64,000 nt of DNA, from NCBI RefSeq assembly GCF_001905385.1, contig NZ_LIPF01000002.1:744001-808000 (forward strand). The letters are read 5' to 3'. The notes under the pieces are model-generated. The model was not told the DNA's origin. It saw only the letters and a list, made by a program, of their open reading frames with translations, and ran no database searches. The DNA is from Streptomyces sp. CB02414. GTDB lineage: Bacteria; Actinomycetota; Actinomycetes; Streptomycetales; Streptomycetaceae. The translations under genes were made by a program, and so were the position numbers. Shown piece after piece: positions 31,909-40,786 of this stretch. Numbering within the stretch: the stretch's first letter is position 1; every line of letters begins with the position of its first letter.

Positions 31909-33174
31909 ATGCCCGACAGCCAGCCGCAGCCGTCCCCCTCGCCCTCCCCCTCCGGTGCCGCCGGTCCCGGTTCGCTCCTGCTGGCCGGGGCACGCCTGAC
32001 CGACGGCCGGACCGTGGACGTACGGCTGCACGGCGGTCGCATCGAGGCGGTCGGCACGGCCGGCAGCCTGTCCCCGGCCCGCGCCTGCGGCCCCGGCCTC
32101 CGCGTGGACCTCGGCGGTTACCTGCTCCTGCCCGCCCCCGCCGACCCCCACGTGCACGGCGACACCGCGCTGACGGCCGAGGCTCCGGGTCCCGTCTCCT
32201 GCGACCCCCTGGACGTCCAGCGGCGGGCCACCGAGGCCGCCCTGCTCCAGCTGGGGCACGGGGCGACCGCGCTGCGGGCGCACGTACGCGTGGGCGACGT
32301 TCCGGGACTCGGCGCGCTGACCGGCGTACTGCGGGCCCGGCGCTCGCTGCGCGGGCTGACCGACCTGACCGCGGTGGCGATGCCGAGGGTGCTGACTGGG
32401 GCGGCCGGCGCCGACGGGCTGGCGCTGCTGCGGGACGCGGTCAAGATGGGCGCGGACGCGGTGGGCGGCTGCCCGGACCTGGACCCCGATCCGACGGGGT
32501 ACGTGGAGGCGGTCCTCGAGGTCGCCGCCGAGCACGGCTGCCCGGTCGACCTGCACACGGACGCCGCCGACCCCGCACGGCTGGCCCGGCTGGCGGCGAT
32601 GGCGGGCGGACTGCGCCCCGGGGTGACCCTGGGCCCCTGCGAGGGCCTCGCCCGGCTCCCCTCCGACGTGGCCGCCCGGGCGGCGGACCGCCTCGCCGCG
32701 GCCGGGGTGACCGTGGTGTGCCTGCCGCAGGGCGCCTGCGGTGCCGTGGAGGGCCGCGACGGCACGGCACCGGTACGGCTGCTGCGGGCGGCCGGGGTGC
32801 GGGTCACCGCCGGGAGCGGCGCCCTGCGGGACGTGTCGAACCCGGTCGGGCGCGGCGACCCCCTGGAGGCGGCCTACCTGCTGGCCTCGCGCCACGGGAT
32901 GCGCCCCGAGGACGCCTACGACGCGGTGAGCGCGGCCGCGCGGACGGCCCTGGGCCTGCCCGAGGTACGGGTGGAGGCGGGCTTCCCGGCCGAACTCCTC
33001 GCGGTGCGAGGGGACCGGCTGGCCGGGGCGCTGTCCCTGGCGTACAGCCGGATCGTGGTACACCGGGGGCGCGTGGTGGCGCGGACGAGCGCGGTCCGCG
33101 AGTACGGCGACTCGGCGACCGCGACCGACCTGGGGCTGCCGCGGCAGGGGCGCGGGGGGACCGGGAGGGGCTGA
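31909..33174 (+). CDS. Amidohydrolase/cytosine deaminase-like protein with eroded active site
   Basis: This 421-residue protein has the amidohydrolase layout: an N-terminal beta-sandwich strand, PADPHVHGD (His81 and His83), a barrel, and a C-terminal beta-sandwich. It aligns best with cytosine deaminase-like members (RAHVRVGD, SGALRDVSNPVGRGDPLEAA). In catalytic relatives the third His is followed by an essential Glu (here VDLHTDAADP, Glu replaced), the fourth His lies in a SH motif (here LGPCEG, no His), and the metal Asp precedes the D-P-W-x-P-L-G segment (here SGALRDV, no Asp). It may therefore be a pseudoenzyme. The ATG at 31909 follows AGAGGAG. Confidence 0.8.
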   Translation: MPDSQPQPSPSPSPSGAAGPGSLLLAGARLTDGRTVDVRLHGGRIEAVGTAGSLSPARACGPGLRVDLGGYLLLPAPADPHVHGDTALTAEAPGPVSCDPLDVQRRATEAALLQLGHGATALRAHVRVGDVPGLGALTGVLRARRSLRGLTDLTAVAMPRVLTGAAGADGLALLRDAVKMGADAVGGCPDLDPDPTGYVEAVLEVAAEHGCPVDLHTDAADPARLARLAAMAGGLRPGVTLGPCEGLARLPSDVAARAADRLAAAGVTVVCLPQGACGAVEGRDGTAPVRLLRAAGVRVTAGSGALRDVSNPVGRGDPLEAAYLLASRHGMRPEDAYDAVSAAARTALGLPEVRVEAGFPAELLAVRGDRLAGALSLAYSRIVVHRGRVVARTSAVREYGDSATATDLGLPRQGRGGTGRG

Positions 33175-33327
33175 TGAGCTGAGGAGTTGAGGTGTTGAGG
33201 GGGGAGGCGGCGCTGCACGAGCGCGCCGGGTGTCCCGGGAACAGCTGTCGGCGGTGTGCCGGGCGGCCGGTGGGACATGGTGCAAGTCGTACGGCGCGGG
33301 CGGCCGTCGCGGCGTACGGTCGAAGAC

Positions 33328-33984
33328 ATGCGCATTGTCATCGCTGGTGGTCATGGTCAGATCGCGCTGCGGCTGGAGCGGTTGCTCGCCGCGCGCGGCG
33401 ACGAGGTGGCGGGCATCATCCGCAAGGCCGAACAGGCCGACGATCTGCGTGCGGTCGGCGCCGAACCGGTCGTCCTGGACCTGGAGTCGGCCTCGGCCGA
33501 GGAGGTCACGGAGCGGCTGCGGGGCGCGGACGCCGCGGTCTTCGCCGCCGGCGCGGGCCCCGGGAGCGGGGCGACCCGCAAGGACACGGTGGACAAGGCG
33601 GCGGCGGTCCTCTTCGCAGACGCGGCGGTCCGAGCGGGAGTACGGCGCTTCGTGGTCGTGTCCTCCATGGGCGCCGACCCGGAGCACCAGGGCGACGAGA
33701 TCTTCGACGTCTACCTGCGTGCCAAGGGTGAGGCCGACGCGCATGTGCGTTCCCTGGACGCGCTGGACTGGACGATCCTGCGGCCCGGCATGCTGACGGA
33801 CGACGCCGGCACCGGTCTGGTGCGCCTGGAAGCACACACCGGCCGAGGTCCCGTGCCGCGCGACGACGTGGCCGCCGTGCTGGCGGAGCTGGTCGACACG
33901 CCGGCCACGGCGGGCCTGACCCTGGAGCTGATCGCGGGTTCGGCGCCGGTGTCGGTGGCGGTCAAAGCGGTGGCCGGGAACTGA
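33328..33984 (+). CDS. NAD(P)H-binding SDR (atypical, NmrA/YwnB-like)
   Basis: This 218-residue protein begins with a Rossmann motif MRIVIAGGHGQIALRLERLL. It has VVVSSMGADPEHQGDEIF and YLRAKGEADAHVR, where a Tyr-x3-Lys pair resembles the SDR active site, and LDWTILRPGML. It is in the atypical SDR5 family, often annotated as an NAD-dependent epimerase or flavin reductase. The ATG at 33328 fits the fold start better than an upstream one. Substrate is not known. No clear operon partner; the preceding amidohydrolase ends 154 bases upstream. Confidence 0.82.
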   Translation: MRIVIAGGHGQIALRLERLLAARGDEVAGIIRKAEQADDLRAVGAEPVVLDLESASAEEVTERLRGADAAVFAAGAGPGSGATRKDTVDKAAAVLFADAAVRAGVRRFVVVSSMGADPEHQGDEIFDVYLRAKGEADAHVRSLDALDWTILRPGMLTDDAGTGLVRLEAHTGRGPVPRDDVAAVLAELVDTPATAGLTLELIAGSAPVSVAVKAVAGN

Positions 33985-34032
33985 GGAAGCGGAGCCGGCG
34001 TGGACGGGTGACGCGGGGTCCGCGCGCATCGG

Positions 34033-34251
34033 TCAGAACAGGGGCAGTTGCCCGGGGAAGTCGGGGACGGCGTACCCGTCCAAGGACGGCTGTACCGCTC
34101 CCAGTTGCGCCGGCCGGCGCGACCCGGGGCAGGAGACGAGCTCGCCGCTCTCCCTCGCGCCGGGCGGGTCGTGACGCGCGTACCGCCCCGCGACCACGGC
34201 GATCTCGCGACGGCACTCGGGGCAGATTCTGCGGCGGGAGGACGGGACCAT
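34033..34251 (-). CDS. Small conserved-looking protein with CxxC motif
   Basis: This 72-residue product begins MVPSSRRRICPECRREIAVV and contains a CPEC pair and a later Cys (VSCPGS), so a metal- or nucleic acid-binding role is possible. It ends PDFPGQLPLF. The ATG at 34251 starts the Cys-containing part; frames further upstream look non-coding. I do not recognise a named family. It could also be a chance frame, but its composition and length suggest a real small gene. Confidence 0.5.
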   Translation of the reverse strand: MVPSSRRRICPECRREIAVVAGRYARHDPPGARESGELVSCPGSRRPAQLGAVQPSLDGYAVPDFPGQLPLF

Positions 34252-34783
34252 GACCCCAGTCTGCCCCCAACGCGCGAGCGGGCGTTGCGCGCGCGGACGG
34301 CCGCCATGCCGGTGGTGCGGCGAGATCGCGCACCGGCTTCCTGCCCATCGGTCCTGGCGCTGGCTCAGCCCTTCTTCACGAGCCTCAACCGACCGCCCGG
34401 GGGGGGCATCCCGCCGTCGGCTTCGTGCGCAGCAGTTGCGGCCCGGCGGAGAGGGACCGCGACGCCGGTTCGGCCGCGCCGCCGCCTTCTCGTGCCCGCT
34501 CAGGGCCCGTCGCCGCCGCCGGAGCGTCCGTATGATCTTCGCCACGCCGCCGTGTCCGCCTGGTTCGGCTTCGGAGCGCAACCGCAGAAGGCAGCCGCGC
34601 GCGCCGGCCACAGGCGTGGCCGTGCGGCGGCCGGCAACCCGAAAGCTGTCCACGCCTGTCCCTCACTGCCCCACACCTGCCCCACACGCGCCCCATACGC
34701 GTCATAACGGTCAGGTCGGGCCCGTGAACGCCGAAAGGGTCTGTGATCAGCATTGCTGCTGTTCACAGACCCTTTCGGTCTTG
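34252..34783. other. Intergenic region, no gene seen
   Basis: This 532-base stretch before tRNA-Tyr has no frame with protein-like composition that I trust. It contains GC-rich simple sequence, and at its right end a long perfect inverted repeat (34731-34778). Confidence 0.5.
34731..34778 (-). terminator. Long inverted repeat downstream of tRNA-Tyr
   Basis: Perfect 16-base arms (CCGAAAGGGTCTGTGA and complement) flank a 16-base loop that can itself fold (AGCA/TGCT). It lies five bases past the end of tRNA-Tyr on the minus strand, so it is probably its terminator; no T-tract follows. Confidence 0.65.
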
Positions 34784-34865
34784 TGGCGGCGCCAGGATTC
34801 GAACCTGGGAAGGCTGAGCCGGCAGATTTACAGTCTGCTCCCTTTGGCCGCTCGGGCACACCGCC
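34784..34865 (-). tRNA. tRNA-Tyr (GTA anticodon)
   Basis: The 82-base class II minus-strand cloverleaf has acceptor arms GGCGGTG/CGCCGCC and discriminator A. The anticodon arm GCAGA-CTGTAAA-TCTGC carries GTA. A long variable arm follows, and the T-arm has GGTTCGAATCC. Confidence 0.95.
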
Positions 34866-35102
34866 GGGGTTCGCTGCCCGTCGAACCGCCTTTCGGCGGC
34901 GCTCCGTGGCAACGACGTAAACGATACCTGATGTGGAGGGGTGCTTCGCCACCCGATTGATCGCCGCCCGGGGGACGGCGGGTGGCTAGGCTTGTCCGGA
35001 TGCGGCCGGGGGACCTCTGCGGAGCTCGGCGGCCGTAGCCGCATGCCGGTACGGAGCCGATACGCGGCCCGACACGCACCCAGATACAAGGAGCCACAGG
35101 AC

Positions 35103-35591
35103 ATGGCCGACTCCAGTTTCGACATCGTCTCGAAGGTCGAGCGGCAGGAGGTCGACAACGCCCTCAACCAGGCCGCCAAGGAAATCTCGCAGCGCTACGA
35201 CTTCAAGGGCGTGGGCGCCTCGATCTCGTGGTCCGGGGAGAAGATCCTCATGGAGGCCAACTCGGAGGACCGGGTGAAGGCCATCCTCGACGTCTTCCAG
35301 TCCAAGCTGATCAAGCGGGGCATCTCGCTGAAGGCTCTGGACGCGGGCGAGCCCCAGCTCTCCGGCAAGGAGTACAAGATCTTCGCGTCGATCGAGGAGG
35401 GCATCTCCCAGGACAACGCGAAGAAGGTGGCCAAGCTCATCCGGGACGAGGGCCCCAAGGGCGTGAAGGCCCAGGTGCAGGGTGAAGAGCTGCGGGTCTC
35501 CTCCAAGAGCCGGGACGATCTGCAGACCGTGATCGCCCTGCTGAAGAACCAGGACTTCGACTTCGCGCTGCAGTTCGTCAACTACCGGTGA
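35103..35591 (+). CDS. YajQ family cyclic di-GMP/nucleotide-binding protein
   Basis: This 162-residue protein is the standard length for the YajQ family. It begins [20 protein letters not shown] and has [32 protein letters not shown] and [11 protein letters not shown] at the end. YajQ proteins have two RNP-like domains; some bind cyclic di-GMP or act with transcription factors. The ATG at 35103 follows CAAGGAGCC. It is monocistronic and ends in a bidirectional terminator shared with the GlsB-type gene. The role in Streptomyces is not established. Confidence 0.93.
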   Translation: MADSSFDIVSKVERQEVDNALNQAAKEISQRYDFKGVGASISWSGEKILMEANSEDRVKAILDVFQSKLIKRGISLKALDAGEPQLSGKEYKIFASIEEGISQDNAKKVAKLIRDEGPKGVKAQVQGEELRVSSKSRDDLQTVIALLKNQDFDFALQFVNYR

Positions 35592-35611
35592 TCCGCTGAA
35601 CGGTCGTATCG

Positions 35612-35646
35612 GAAGGGGCGGGTGCCGACGGCGTGCCCGCCCTTTC
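35612..35646. terminator. Bidirectional terminator between convergent genes
   Basis: AAGGGGCGGG pairs with CCCGCCCTTT around a GC-rich loop in the 79-base convergent spacer between the YajQ and GlsB-type genes. Confidence 0.65.
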
Positions 35647-35670
35647 GTCTGCCCGCCCGCTCGGCAGGCG

Positions 35671-35937
35671 TCAGTCGCGTGAGTTGCCGAACAGGAGCCG
35701 GTAGGCGATCAGCAGCACCAGGGAACCGCCGATCGCGGCCGCCCACGTGGCTCCGTCGTAGAAGTCCTTGCTGACCGGGTGATCCAGCCAGCGGGCGGAT
35801 ATCCAGCCGCCGGTGAACGCGCCCGCGATGCCGATGAGGGTGGTGCCGACGAGCCCTCCCGGGTCGCGGCCCGGCAGCAGGAACTTGGCGATGGCCCCGG
35901 CCAGCAGTCCCAGGATGATCCAGCTGATGACGGTCAT
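35671..35937 (-). CDS. GlsB/YeaQ/YmgE family membrane protein
   Basis: This 88-residue protein has three hydrophobic segments with the glycine-rich family features WIILGLLAGAIAKFLLPG, GGLVGTTLIGIAGAFTGGWI and the C-terminal helix. This family (transglycosylase-associated protein) is small, membrane-bound and often stress-induced, but its function is not known. The start is the ATG at 35937. It is likely monocistronic. Confidence 0.88.
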   Translation of the reverse strand: MTVISWIILGLLAGAIAKFLLPGRDPGGLVGTTLIGIAGAFTGGWISARWLDHPVSKDFYDGATWAAAIGGSLVLLIAYRLLFGNSRD

Positions 35938-36070
35938 GCCCAGACCCTGCCCTTTCTCTCCGCGGCCAAGCGGTTTCGGTGATCGTCGGTCATGGGTTCA
36001 TCATGCGGGCCGCGGCCGGCAGGCGTGCAGGCCTGTGGACAACTCCGCGCCTGTGGAGCACCGCGGGCTC

Positions 36071-36487
36071 CTACCAGCCGGTCCGCTGAGTGCCGGCGGT
36101 GGCCGTGAACGGCTGGTCCGTGCGGACGATCTCGCGACCCATGGGGAGCAGCGAGACCGGGATCAGCTTGAAGTTGGCGATGCCGAGCGGGATGCCGATG
36201 ATCGTGACGCACAGCGCGATGCCGGTGACGATGTGGCCGATGGCGAGCCACCAGCCGGCGAGGATCAGCCACAGGACGTTGCCGATGCAGGAGGGGGCTC
36301 CGGCGTCCCGTCGCTCGACCGCCGCGTACCCGAAGGGCCACAGGGCGTAGACGCCGATGCGGAACGCGGCTATGCCGAACGGGATGCCGATGATCGTGAT
36401 GCAGAGCAGCGCGCCCGCGACGACGTAGCCGAGGAACAGCCAGAAGCCGCTGAGCACGAGCCAAATGACGTTGAGGATGGTCTTCAC
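36071..36487 (-). CDS. YccF domain inner-membrane protein
   Basis: This 138-residue protein contains two copies of the YccF (DUF307) unit: N-terminal [20 protein letters not shown] with [15 protein letters not shown], and [20 protein letters not shown] with [15 protein letters not shown]. Each unit has two membrane spans and the GIPxGIA motif. Function is unknown. It begins at a GTG whose codon overlaps the stop of htpX by four bases (GTGA), so the two genes are translationally coupled. Confidence 0.9.
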   Translation of the reverse strand: MKTILNVIWLVLSGFWLFLGYVVAGALLCITIIGIPFGIAAFRIGVYALWPFGYAAVERRDAGAPSCIGNVLWLILAGWWLAIGHIVTGIALCVTIIGIPLGIANFKLIPVSLLPMGREIVRTDQPFTATAGTQRTGW

Positions 36488-37347
36488 TGCTGACGACCTG
36501 CCATCTTTTCGAGTCGGGCGATTCGCTCCGCCATCGGCGGATGGGTGGAGAACATCTTCGAGAGGCCCTGTCCCGGACGGAAGGGGTTCGCGATCATCAT
36601 GTGGCTCGCCGTCTCGATCCGGGGCTCCGGGGGCAGTGGGAGCTGCTTGGTGCCGTGCTCCAGCTTGCGCAGGGCTCCGGCGAGGGCGATCGGGTCTCCG
36701 GTGAGCTGGGCGCCGGACGCGTCCGCCTCGTACTCCCGGGAACGGCTGATCGCCAGCTGGATGACGGTGGCGGCGAGCGGACCGAGCAGCATGATGAGGA
36801 GCATGCCCAGCAAACCGGGCCCGTCATCGTCGTTGGACCGGCCGATCGGGATGAGCCAGGCGAAGTTGACCAGGAACATGATCACCGAGGCGAGGGCTCC
36901 GGCGACGGACGAGATCAGGATGTCGCGGTTGTAGACGTGGCTGAGCTCGTGGCCGATGACGCCGCGCAGCTCGCGCTCGTCGAGCAGGCGCAGGATGCCC
37001 TCGGTGCAGCACACGGCCGCGTTGCGGGGGTTGCGGCCGGTCGCGAAGGCGTTCGGCGCCTCCGTCGGTGAGATGTACAGGCGGGGCATGGGCTGGCGGG
37101 CCTGGGTGGAGAGCTCCCGCACCATGCGGTACAGCGCCGGGGCCTCGAACTCGCTGACCGGGCGGGCACGCATCGCACGCAGGGCGAGCTTGTCGCTGTT
37201 CCAGTACGCGTACGCGTTCGTGCCGAGCGCGACGAGGACGGCGACGACGAGCCCCGCTCGGCCGAAGAAGCTGCCGATGACGATGATGAGCGCGGACAGT
37301 CCCCCGAGGAGTACTGCGGTCCTGAGCCCGTTGTGCCGGCGGTGCAC
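36484..37347 (-). CDS. htpX: Membrane zinc metalloprotease HtpX
   Basis: This 287-residue M48 protease has two N-terminal membrane helices ([18 protein letters not shown] and [19 protein letters not shown]), the catalytic zinc motif [10 protein letters not shown], a further pair of membrane segments and a downstream YEADASG metal-binding Glu motif. It degrades misfolded membrane proteins with FtsH. I place the start at the GTG at 37347 because of GGAGGG six bases upstream; a longer frame is open above it. It is the first gene of a two-gene unit with the YccF protein. Confidence 0.93.
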   Translation of the reverse strand: MHRRHNGLRTAVLLGGLSALIIVIGSFFGRAGLVVAVLVALGTNAYAYWNSDKLALRAMRARPVSEFEAPALYRMVRELSTQARQPMPRLYISPTEAPNAFATGRNPRNAAVCCTEGILRLLDERELRGVIGHELSHVYNRDILISSVAGALASVIMFLVNFAWLIPIGRSNDDDGPGLLGMLLIMLLGPLAATVIQLAISRSREYEADASGAQLTGDPIALAGALRKLEHGTKQLPLPPEPRIETASHMMIANPFRPGQGLSKMFSTHPPMAERIARLEKMAGRQQ

Positions 37348-37661
37348 GGTACGCCCTCCAAGTGGTGCAGCAGGGGAACCCTTTGCTTGCTGGTGTCGCT
37401 CGCTGTGGTTGCTTCCTGGTCTCCGAAGCCACCGGTGCCGTGGCATCACGTCCAGTGGACCCTTCCGTACTGGTCAACGCCAGGCGAGGGCGACCAGTTC
37501 CCCGGCGCCCGCGGGGGCGCGCGTGGTCCGTACGGGTGACGGCGTGGTGCGCGGCACGCGCGCGTGGAGGCCGGGTGCCCGTACGCGCGGGTGGCAGGCG
37601 TGGTGCCGCTCGCGTGCGCTACGGCGCCTCCCGCCGGGTCGGGGCGGGAGGCGGTCGTTGT
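37348..37661. other. Intergenic region between htpX and nuoN
   Basis: These 314 bases should hold the htpX promoter and the end of the nuo transcript. A GC-rich hairpin is at 37625-37653. I see no gene. Confidence 0.6.
37625..37653 (-). terminator. Hairpin downstream of nuoN
   Basis: A perfect 11-base stem (CGCCTCCCGCC and complement) with a seven-base loop lies eight bases past the nuoN stop; probable end of the nuo operon. Confidence 0.65.
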
Positions 37662-39209
37662 TCAGAAGAGGCCGGTGTCGGCGAAGCGCAGGATCAGCTG
37701 GGGGGCACCTGAGAGGGCGACGGCGAGGACCGCGGTCACGGTGATCGCGGCCGTGAGGGGTGCCGGAACGCGGTGCCCGGCAGTCACCGCCTCGGGAGCC
37801 CGGAACAGCAGGGCCGTCCATTGGAGGTAGTAGAACAGCGCGATGGCGACGTTGACCGCCATGACGACGGCCAGCCAGCCGAGCCCGGCGTCCACGGCCG
37901 CGGAGAACACCGTGACCTTGGCGAAGAGGCCGATGACGCCGGGCGGCAGTCCGGCCAGGCAGAGCAGGAAGAAGGCCAGGAGCAGGGCGGTGAGCGGGTT
38001 GGAGGCGTACAGGCCGCGGTAGTCGGCGACGCGGTTCAGGGACCTCGTACGGCCCACGAGGGCGGCCACCGCGAAGGCGCCGAGGTTCACCGCGGCGTAC
38101 ATGAGGGCGTAGGCGACGGTGGAGCCGATCGAGCGTTCCGGGTCGTCGGAGTACGCGGCGGCGGCGATCGGCACGAGGAGGTAGCCGGCCTGCCCGACGG
38201 ACGACCAGGCGAGCAGACGTACCGCGCTGTACGCGCGCGTGGACTGCTGGCGCAGGGCGCCGACGTTGCCGACGGTCATGGTGAGCGCGGCCAGGACCGC
38301 GAGGGCGGGGCCCCAGACGTCGGCGTAGGACGGGAGGGCGATGACCGTGACGAGGATCAGGCCGGAGAAGCCGACCGCCTTGCCGATCACGGACAGGTAG
38401 GCGGCGATCGGCAGAGGCGCGCCCACATAGGTGTCGGGCACCCAGAAGTGGAAGGGCACGGCGGCCGTCTTGAAGGCGAAGCCGACGAGGGTGAGGACGA
38501 CGCCGGTCTGGGCGAGCGTGGTGAGCTGTCCGTCCACGTCCTGGACGCGTTCGGCCACCTGGGTGAGGTAGAGGGTGCCGGTGGAGGCGTACACGAAGCT
38601 GATGCCCATGAGGCTGACCGCGGTCGCGGTGACCGAGGACAGGAAGAACTTCAGGGCCGCCTCGGAGGACCGGCGGTCCCCCTGGCGCAGGCCCACGAGG
38701 GCGAAGGCGGGCAGGGAGGCGACCTCCAGGGCGACGATCAGCGTGGCGAGGTCGCGGGAGGCGGGCAGGAGCGCGGCGCCGGCCGCGGAGGAGAGCAGCA
38801 GGAACCAGTACTCGCCCTCGGGGAGTCCGCGGTCGGCGTCCTTCACGGCGGTGACCGAGAGCAGGGCGGTCACCAGGGCGCCGCCGAGGACCAGGAACTG
38901 GATGGCGAGGGTGAAGGTGTCCGCGGTGTAGCTGCACACGTCGGCGTCGCCGGTCAGGCAGAACGTCGAGCGGTCGTCGTTCACCAGGGGCAGCAGCATG
39001 AGCGCGGCGGCGGCGAGTCCGGCGACCGAGATCCAGCCGAGGAGGGACTTGCGGGCGTCCTTGACGAACAGGTCGGTGACGAGGACGGCGAGTCCGACGA
39101 CCGCCGTGATGGTGGGCGGCGCGATGGCGAGCCAGTCGACGGACTGGACGAGGTTCTGGGCCAGTGGCTGCGACAGGGCCTCGGTGAGCGGCTGGGCCGG
39201 GGAGCTCAT
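37662..39209 (-). CDS. nuoN: NADH-quinone oxidoreductase subunit N
   Basis: This 515-residue antiporter-like membrane subunit starts MSSPAQPLTEALSQPL at ATG 39209 after AGGAGGCACCC. It has about 14 membrane spans, the LVALEVASLPAFALVGL-like helix with a conserved Glu, and FKTAAVPFHFWVPDTYVGAP with the Lys/His of the proton path. The longer in-frame extension upstream is antiparallel to nuoM and not real. It overlaps nuoM by four bases and is the last gene of the partial nuo operon. Confidence 0.95.
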   Translation of the reverse strand: MSSPAQPLTEALSQPLAQNLVQSVDWLAIAPPTITAVVGLAVLVTDLFVKDARKSLLGWISVAGLAAAALMLLPLVNDDRSTFCLTGDADVCSYTADTFTLAIQFLVLGGALVTALLSVTAVKDADRGLPEGEYWFLLLSSAAGAALLPASRDLATLIVALEVASLPAFALVGLRQGDRRSSEAALKFFLSSVTATAVSLMGISFVYASTGTLYLTQVAERVQDVDGQLTTLAQTGVVLTLVGFAFKTAAVPFHFWVPDTYVGAPLPIAAYLSVIGKAVGFSGLILVTVIALPSYADVWGPALAVLAALTMTVGNVGALRQQSTRAYSAVRLLAWSSVGQAGYLLVPIAAAAYSDDPERSIGSTVAYALMYAAVNLGAFAVAALVGRTRSLNRVADYRGLYASNPLTALLLAFFLLCLAGLPPGVIGLFAKVTVFSAAVDAGLGWLAVVMAVNVAIALFYYLQWTALLFRAPEAVTAGHRVPAPLTAAITVTAVLAVALSGAPQLILRFADTGLF

Positions 39210-40780
39210 CGGGTGCCTCCTGAGAGGAGCTGCTGCACGGCCGGGTCGGTCAGCCCGAGGAGGGTCCTGGGCCACAGTCCGGCGACGACGGTGAGGGCGA
39301 CGAGCGGCGTCCAGGCGGCGAACTCGTAGGTGCGTACGTCGGTGAGCTTCGGGGCCTCGCGCGGTACGGCGCCCATGCAGACGCGGCGGACCACGATCAG
39401 CATGTACGCGGCGGTCAGCAGCGTGCCGAACGCGGCGATCGCCATGAAGGTCAGGAAGGCGGGGCGGCTGAGGTCCTCGTGGGGGTCGAAGGCGCCGAAC
39501 AGGGCCAGCATCTCGCCCCAGAAGCCGGCCAGGCCCGGCAGGCCGAGCGAGGCGACGGCGGCGAAGGCGAGGAGGCCGCCGAGGCGGGGCGCCTTGCCGT
39601 ACAGGGCGGCTCCGGTCTCCTCGGCCAGGGTGTCGAGGTCGGTGGTGCCGGTGCGGTCCTTGAAGGCGCCGACGACGAAGAAGAGCAGGCCGGTGATGAG
39701 GCCGTGGGCGATGTTGGCGAACAGGGCGCCGTTGACGCCGGTCGGGGTCATGGTGGCGATGCCGAGCAGGACGAAGCCCATGTGGCCGACGGAGGAGTAG
39801 GCGATGAGGCGCTTGAGGTCGCCCTTCGCGCCCCGCTTGGCGAGGGCCAGGCAGGCGAGGGAGCCGTAGATGATGCCGACGACGGCGAAGGCGGCGAGGT
39901 AGGGCGCGAAGGTGTGGAAGCCCTCCGGCGCGACGGGGAGGAGGATGCGCACGAACCCGTACGTGCCCATCTTCAGCAGGACGCCGGCCAGCAGGACCGA
40001 TCCGACGGTCGGGGCGGCGGTGTGGGCGTCGGGCAGCCAGCTGTGCAGGGGCCACATCGGGGTCTTGACCGCGAGGCCGATCCCGATCGCCAGAACGGCG
40101 ATGACCTGCACGGACGTGGTCAGCGACCGGCCGTTGTCAGTGGCGAGTGCCACCATGTCGAATGTGCCCGCGCCGAGTCCGACCAGGAGCAGGCCGAGCA
40201 GCATGACGACGGAGCCGAGGAGGGTGTAGAGGATGAACTTCCAGGCCGCCCCGGCCCGTCCCTCGCCGCCCCAGCGGGCGATGAGGAAGTACATCGGGAT
40301 CAGGACCATCTCGAAGGCGAGGAAGAACAGGATCAGGTCGAGTACGGCGAAGGTCGCGAGGGTGCCGGACTCGAGGACGAGCAGCAGCGCGACGAACGCC
40401 TTCGGGGACGGGCCCGACGGCATGTTGAAGTACGAGTAGAGCGCGCAGAGGAAGGTCAGCAGCGCGGTCAGGACCAGCAGGGGGAGGGAGATGCCGTCGA
40501 TGCCGAGGTGGATGCGCACGTCGAGTGCGGGGATCCAGCTGATGTCGGTGCTGGCCTGCATCTTCGACGGGTGGTCGTGGTCGAAGCCGAGCACGAGGAC
40601 GATCGCGGCGACGAGGACGGCACCGGTGACGGTGACGCCGTGCCGCAGGACGGCCTGGTCGGGTGACTTCCCCTTCAGCCCGGGAGGGGCGGGCAGGAGA
40701 GCGGCGGCGGCACCGATGAGCGGGCCGACGACGATCAATGCGAGAAGGAACTGCATCACGGACTCGTTGATATCGATCAC
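39206..40780 (-). CDS. nuoM: NADH-quinone oxidoreductase subunit M
   Basis: This 524-residue antiporter-like subunit has the typical DGISLPLLVLTALLTFLCAL, FFLAFEMVLIPMYFLI (conserved Glu) and VKTPMWPLHSWLPDAHTAAP (conserved Lys and His) segments. The start is taken as GTG 40780; an ATG at 40756 is also possible. It is six bases downstream of nuoL and overlaps nuoN, so translation of the three is coupled. Confidence 0.95.
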   Translation of the reverse strand: MIDINESVMQFLLALIVVGPLIGAAAALLPAPPGLKGKSPDQAVLRHGVTVTGAVLVAAIVLVLGFDHDHPSKMQASTDISWIPALDVRIHLGIDGISLPLLVLTALLTFLCALYSYFNMPSGPSPKAFVALLLVLESGTLATFAVLDLILFFLAFEMVLIPMYFLIARWGGEGRAGAAWKFILYTLLGSVVMLLGLLLVGLGAGTFDMVALATDNGRSLTTSVQVIAVLAIGIGLAVKTPMWPLHSWLPDAHTAAPTVGSVLLAGVLLKMGTYGFVRILLPVAPEGFHTFAPYLAAFAVVGIIYGSLACLALAKRGAKGDLKRLIAYSSVGHMGFVLLGIATMTPTGVNGALFANIAHGLITGLLFFVVGAFKDRTGTTDLDTLAEETGAALYGKAPRLGGLLAFAAVASLGLPGLAGFWGEMLALFGAFDPHEDLSRPAFLTFMAIAAFGTLLTAAYMLIVVRRVCMGAVPREAPKLTDVRTYEFAAWTPLVALTVVAGLWPRTLLGLTDPAVQQLLSGGTR

Positions 40781-40786
40781 GCCTGC

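Noticed and set aside
34252..34960. 236-codon plus-strand frame near tRNA-Tyr
   Set aside because: It runs across the tRNA gene and its terminator and has no protein-like composition.
37662..40055. 797-codon reading of nuoN with N-terminal extension
   Set aside because: The extension is an alternative frame of nuoM; the ATG at 39209 has a strong AGGAGG and begins the NuoN fold.
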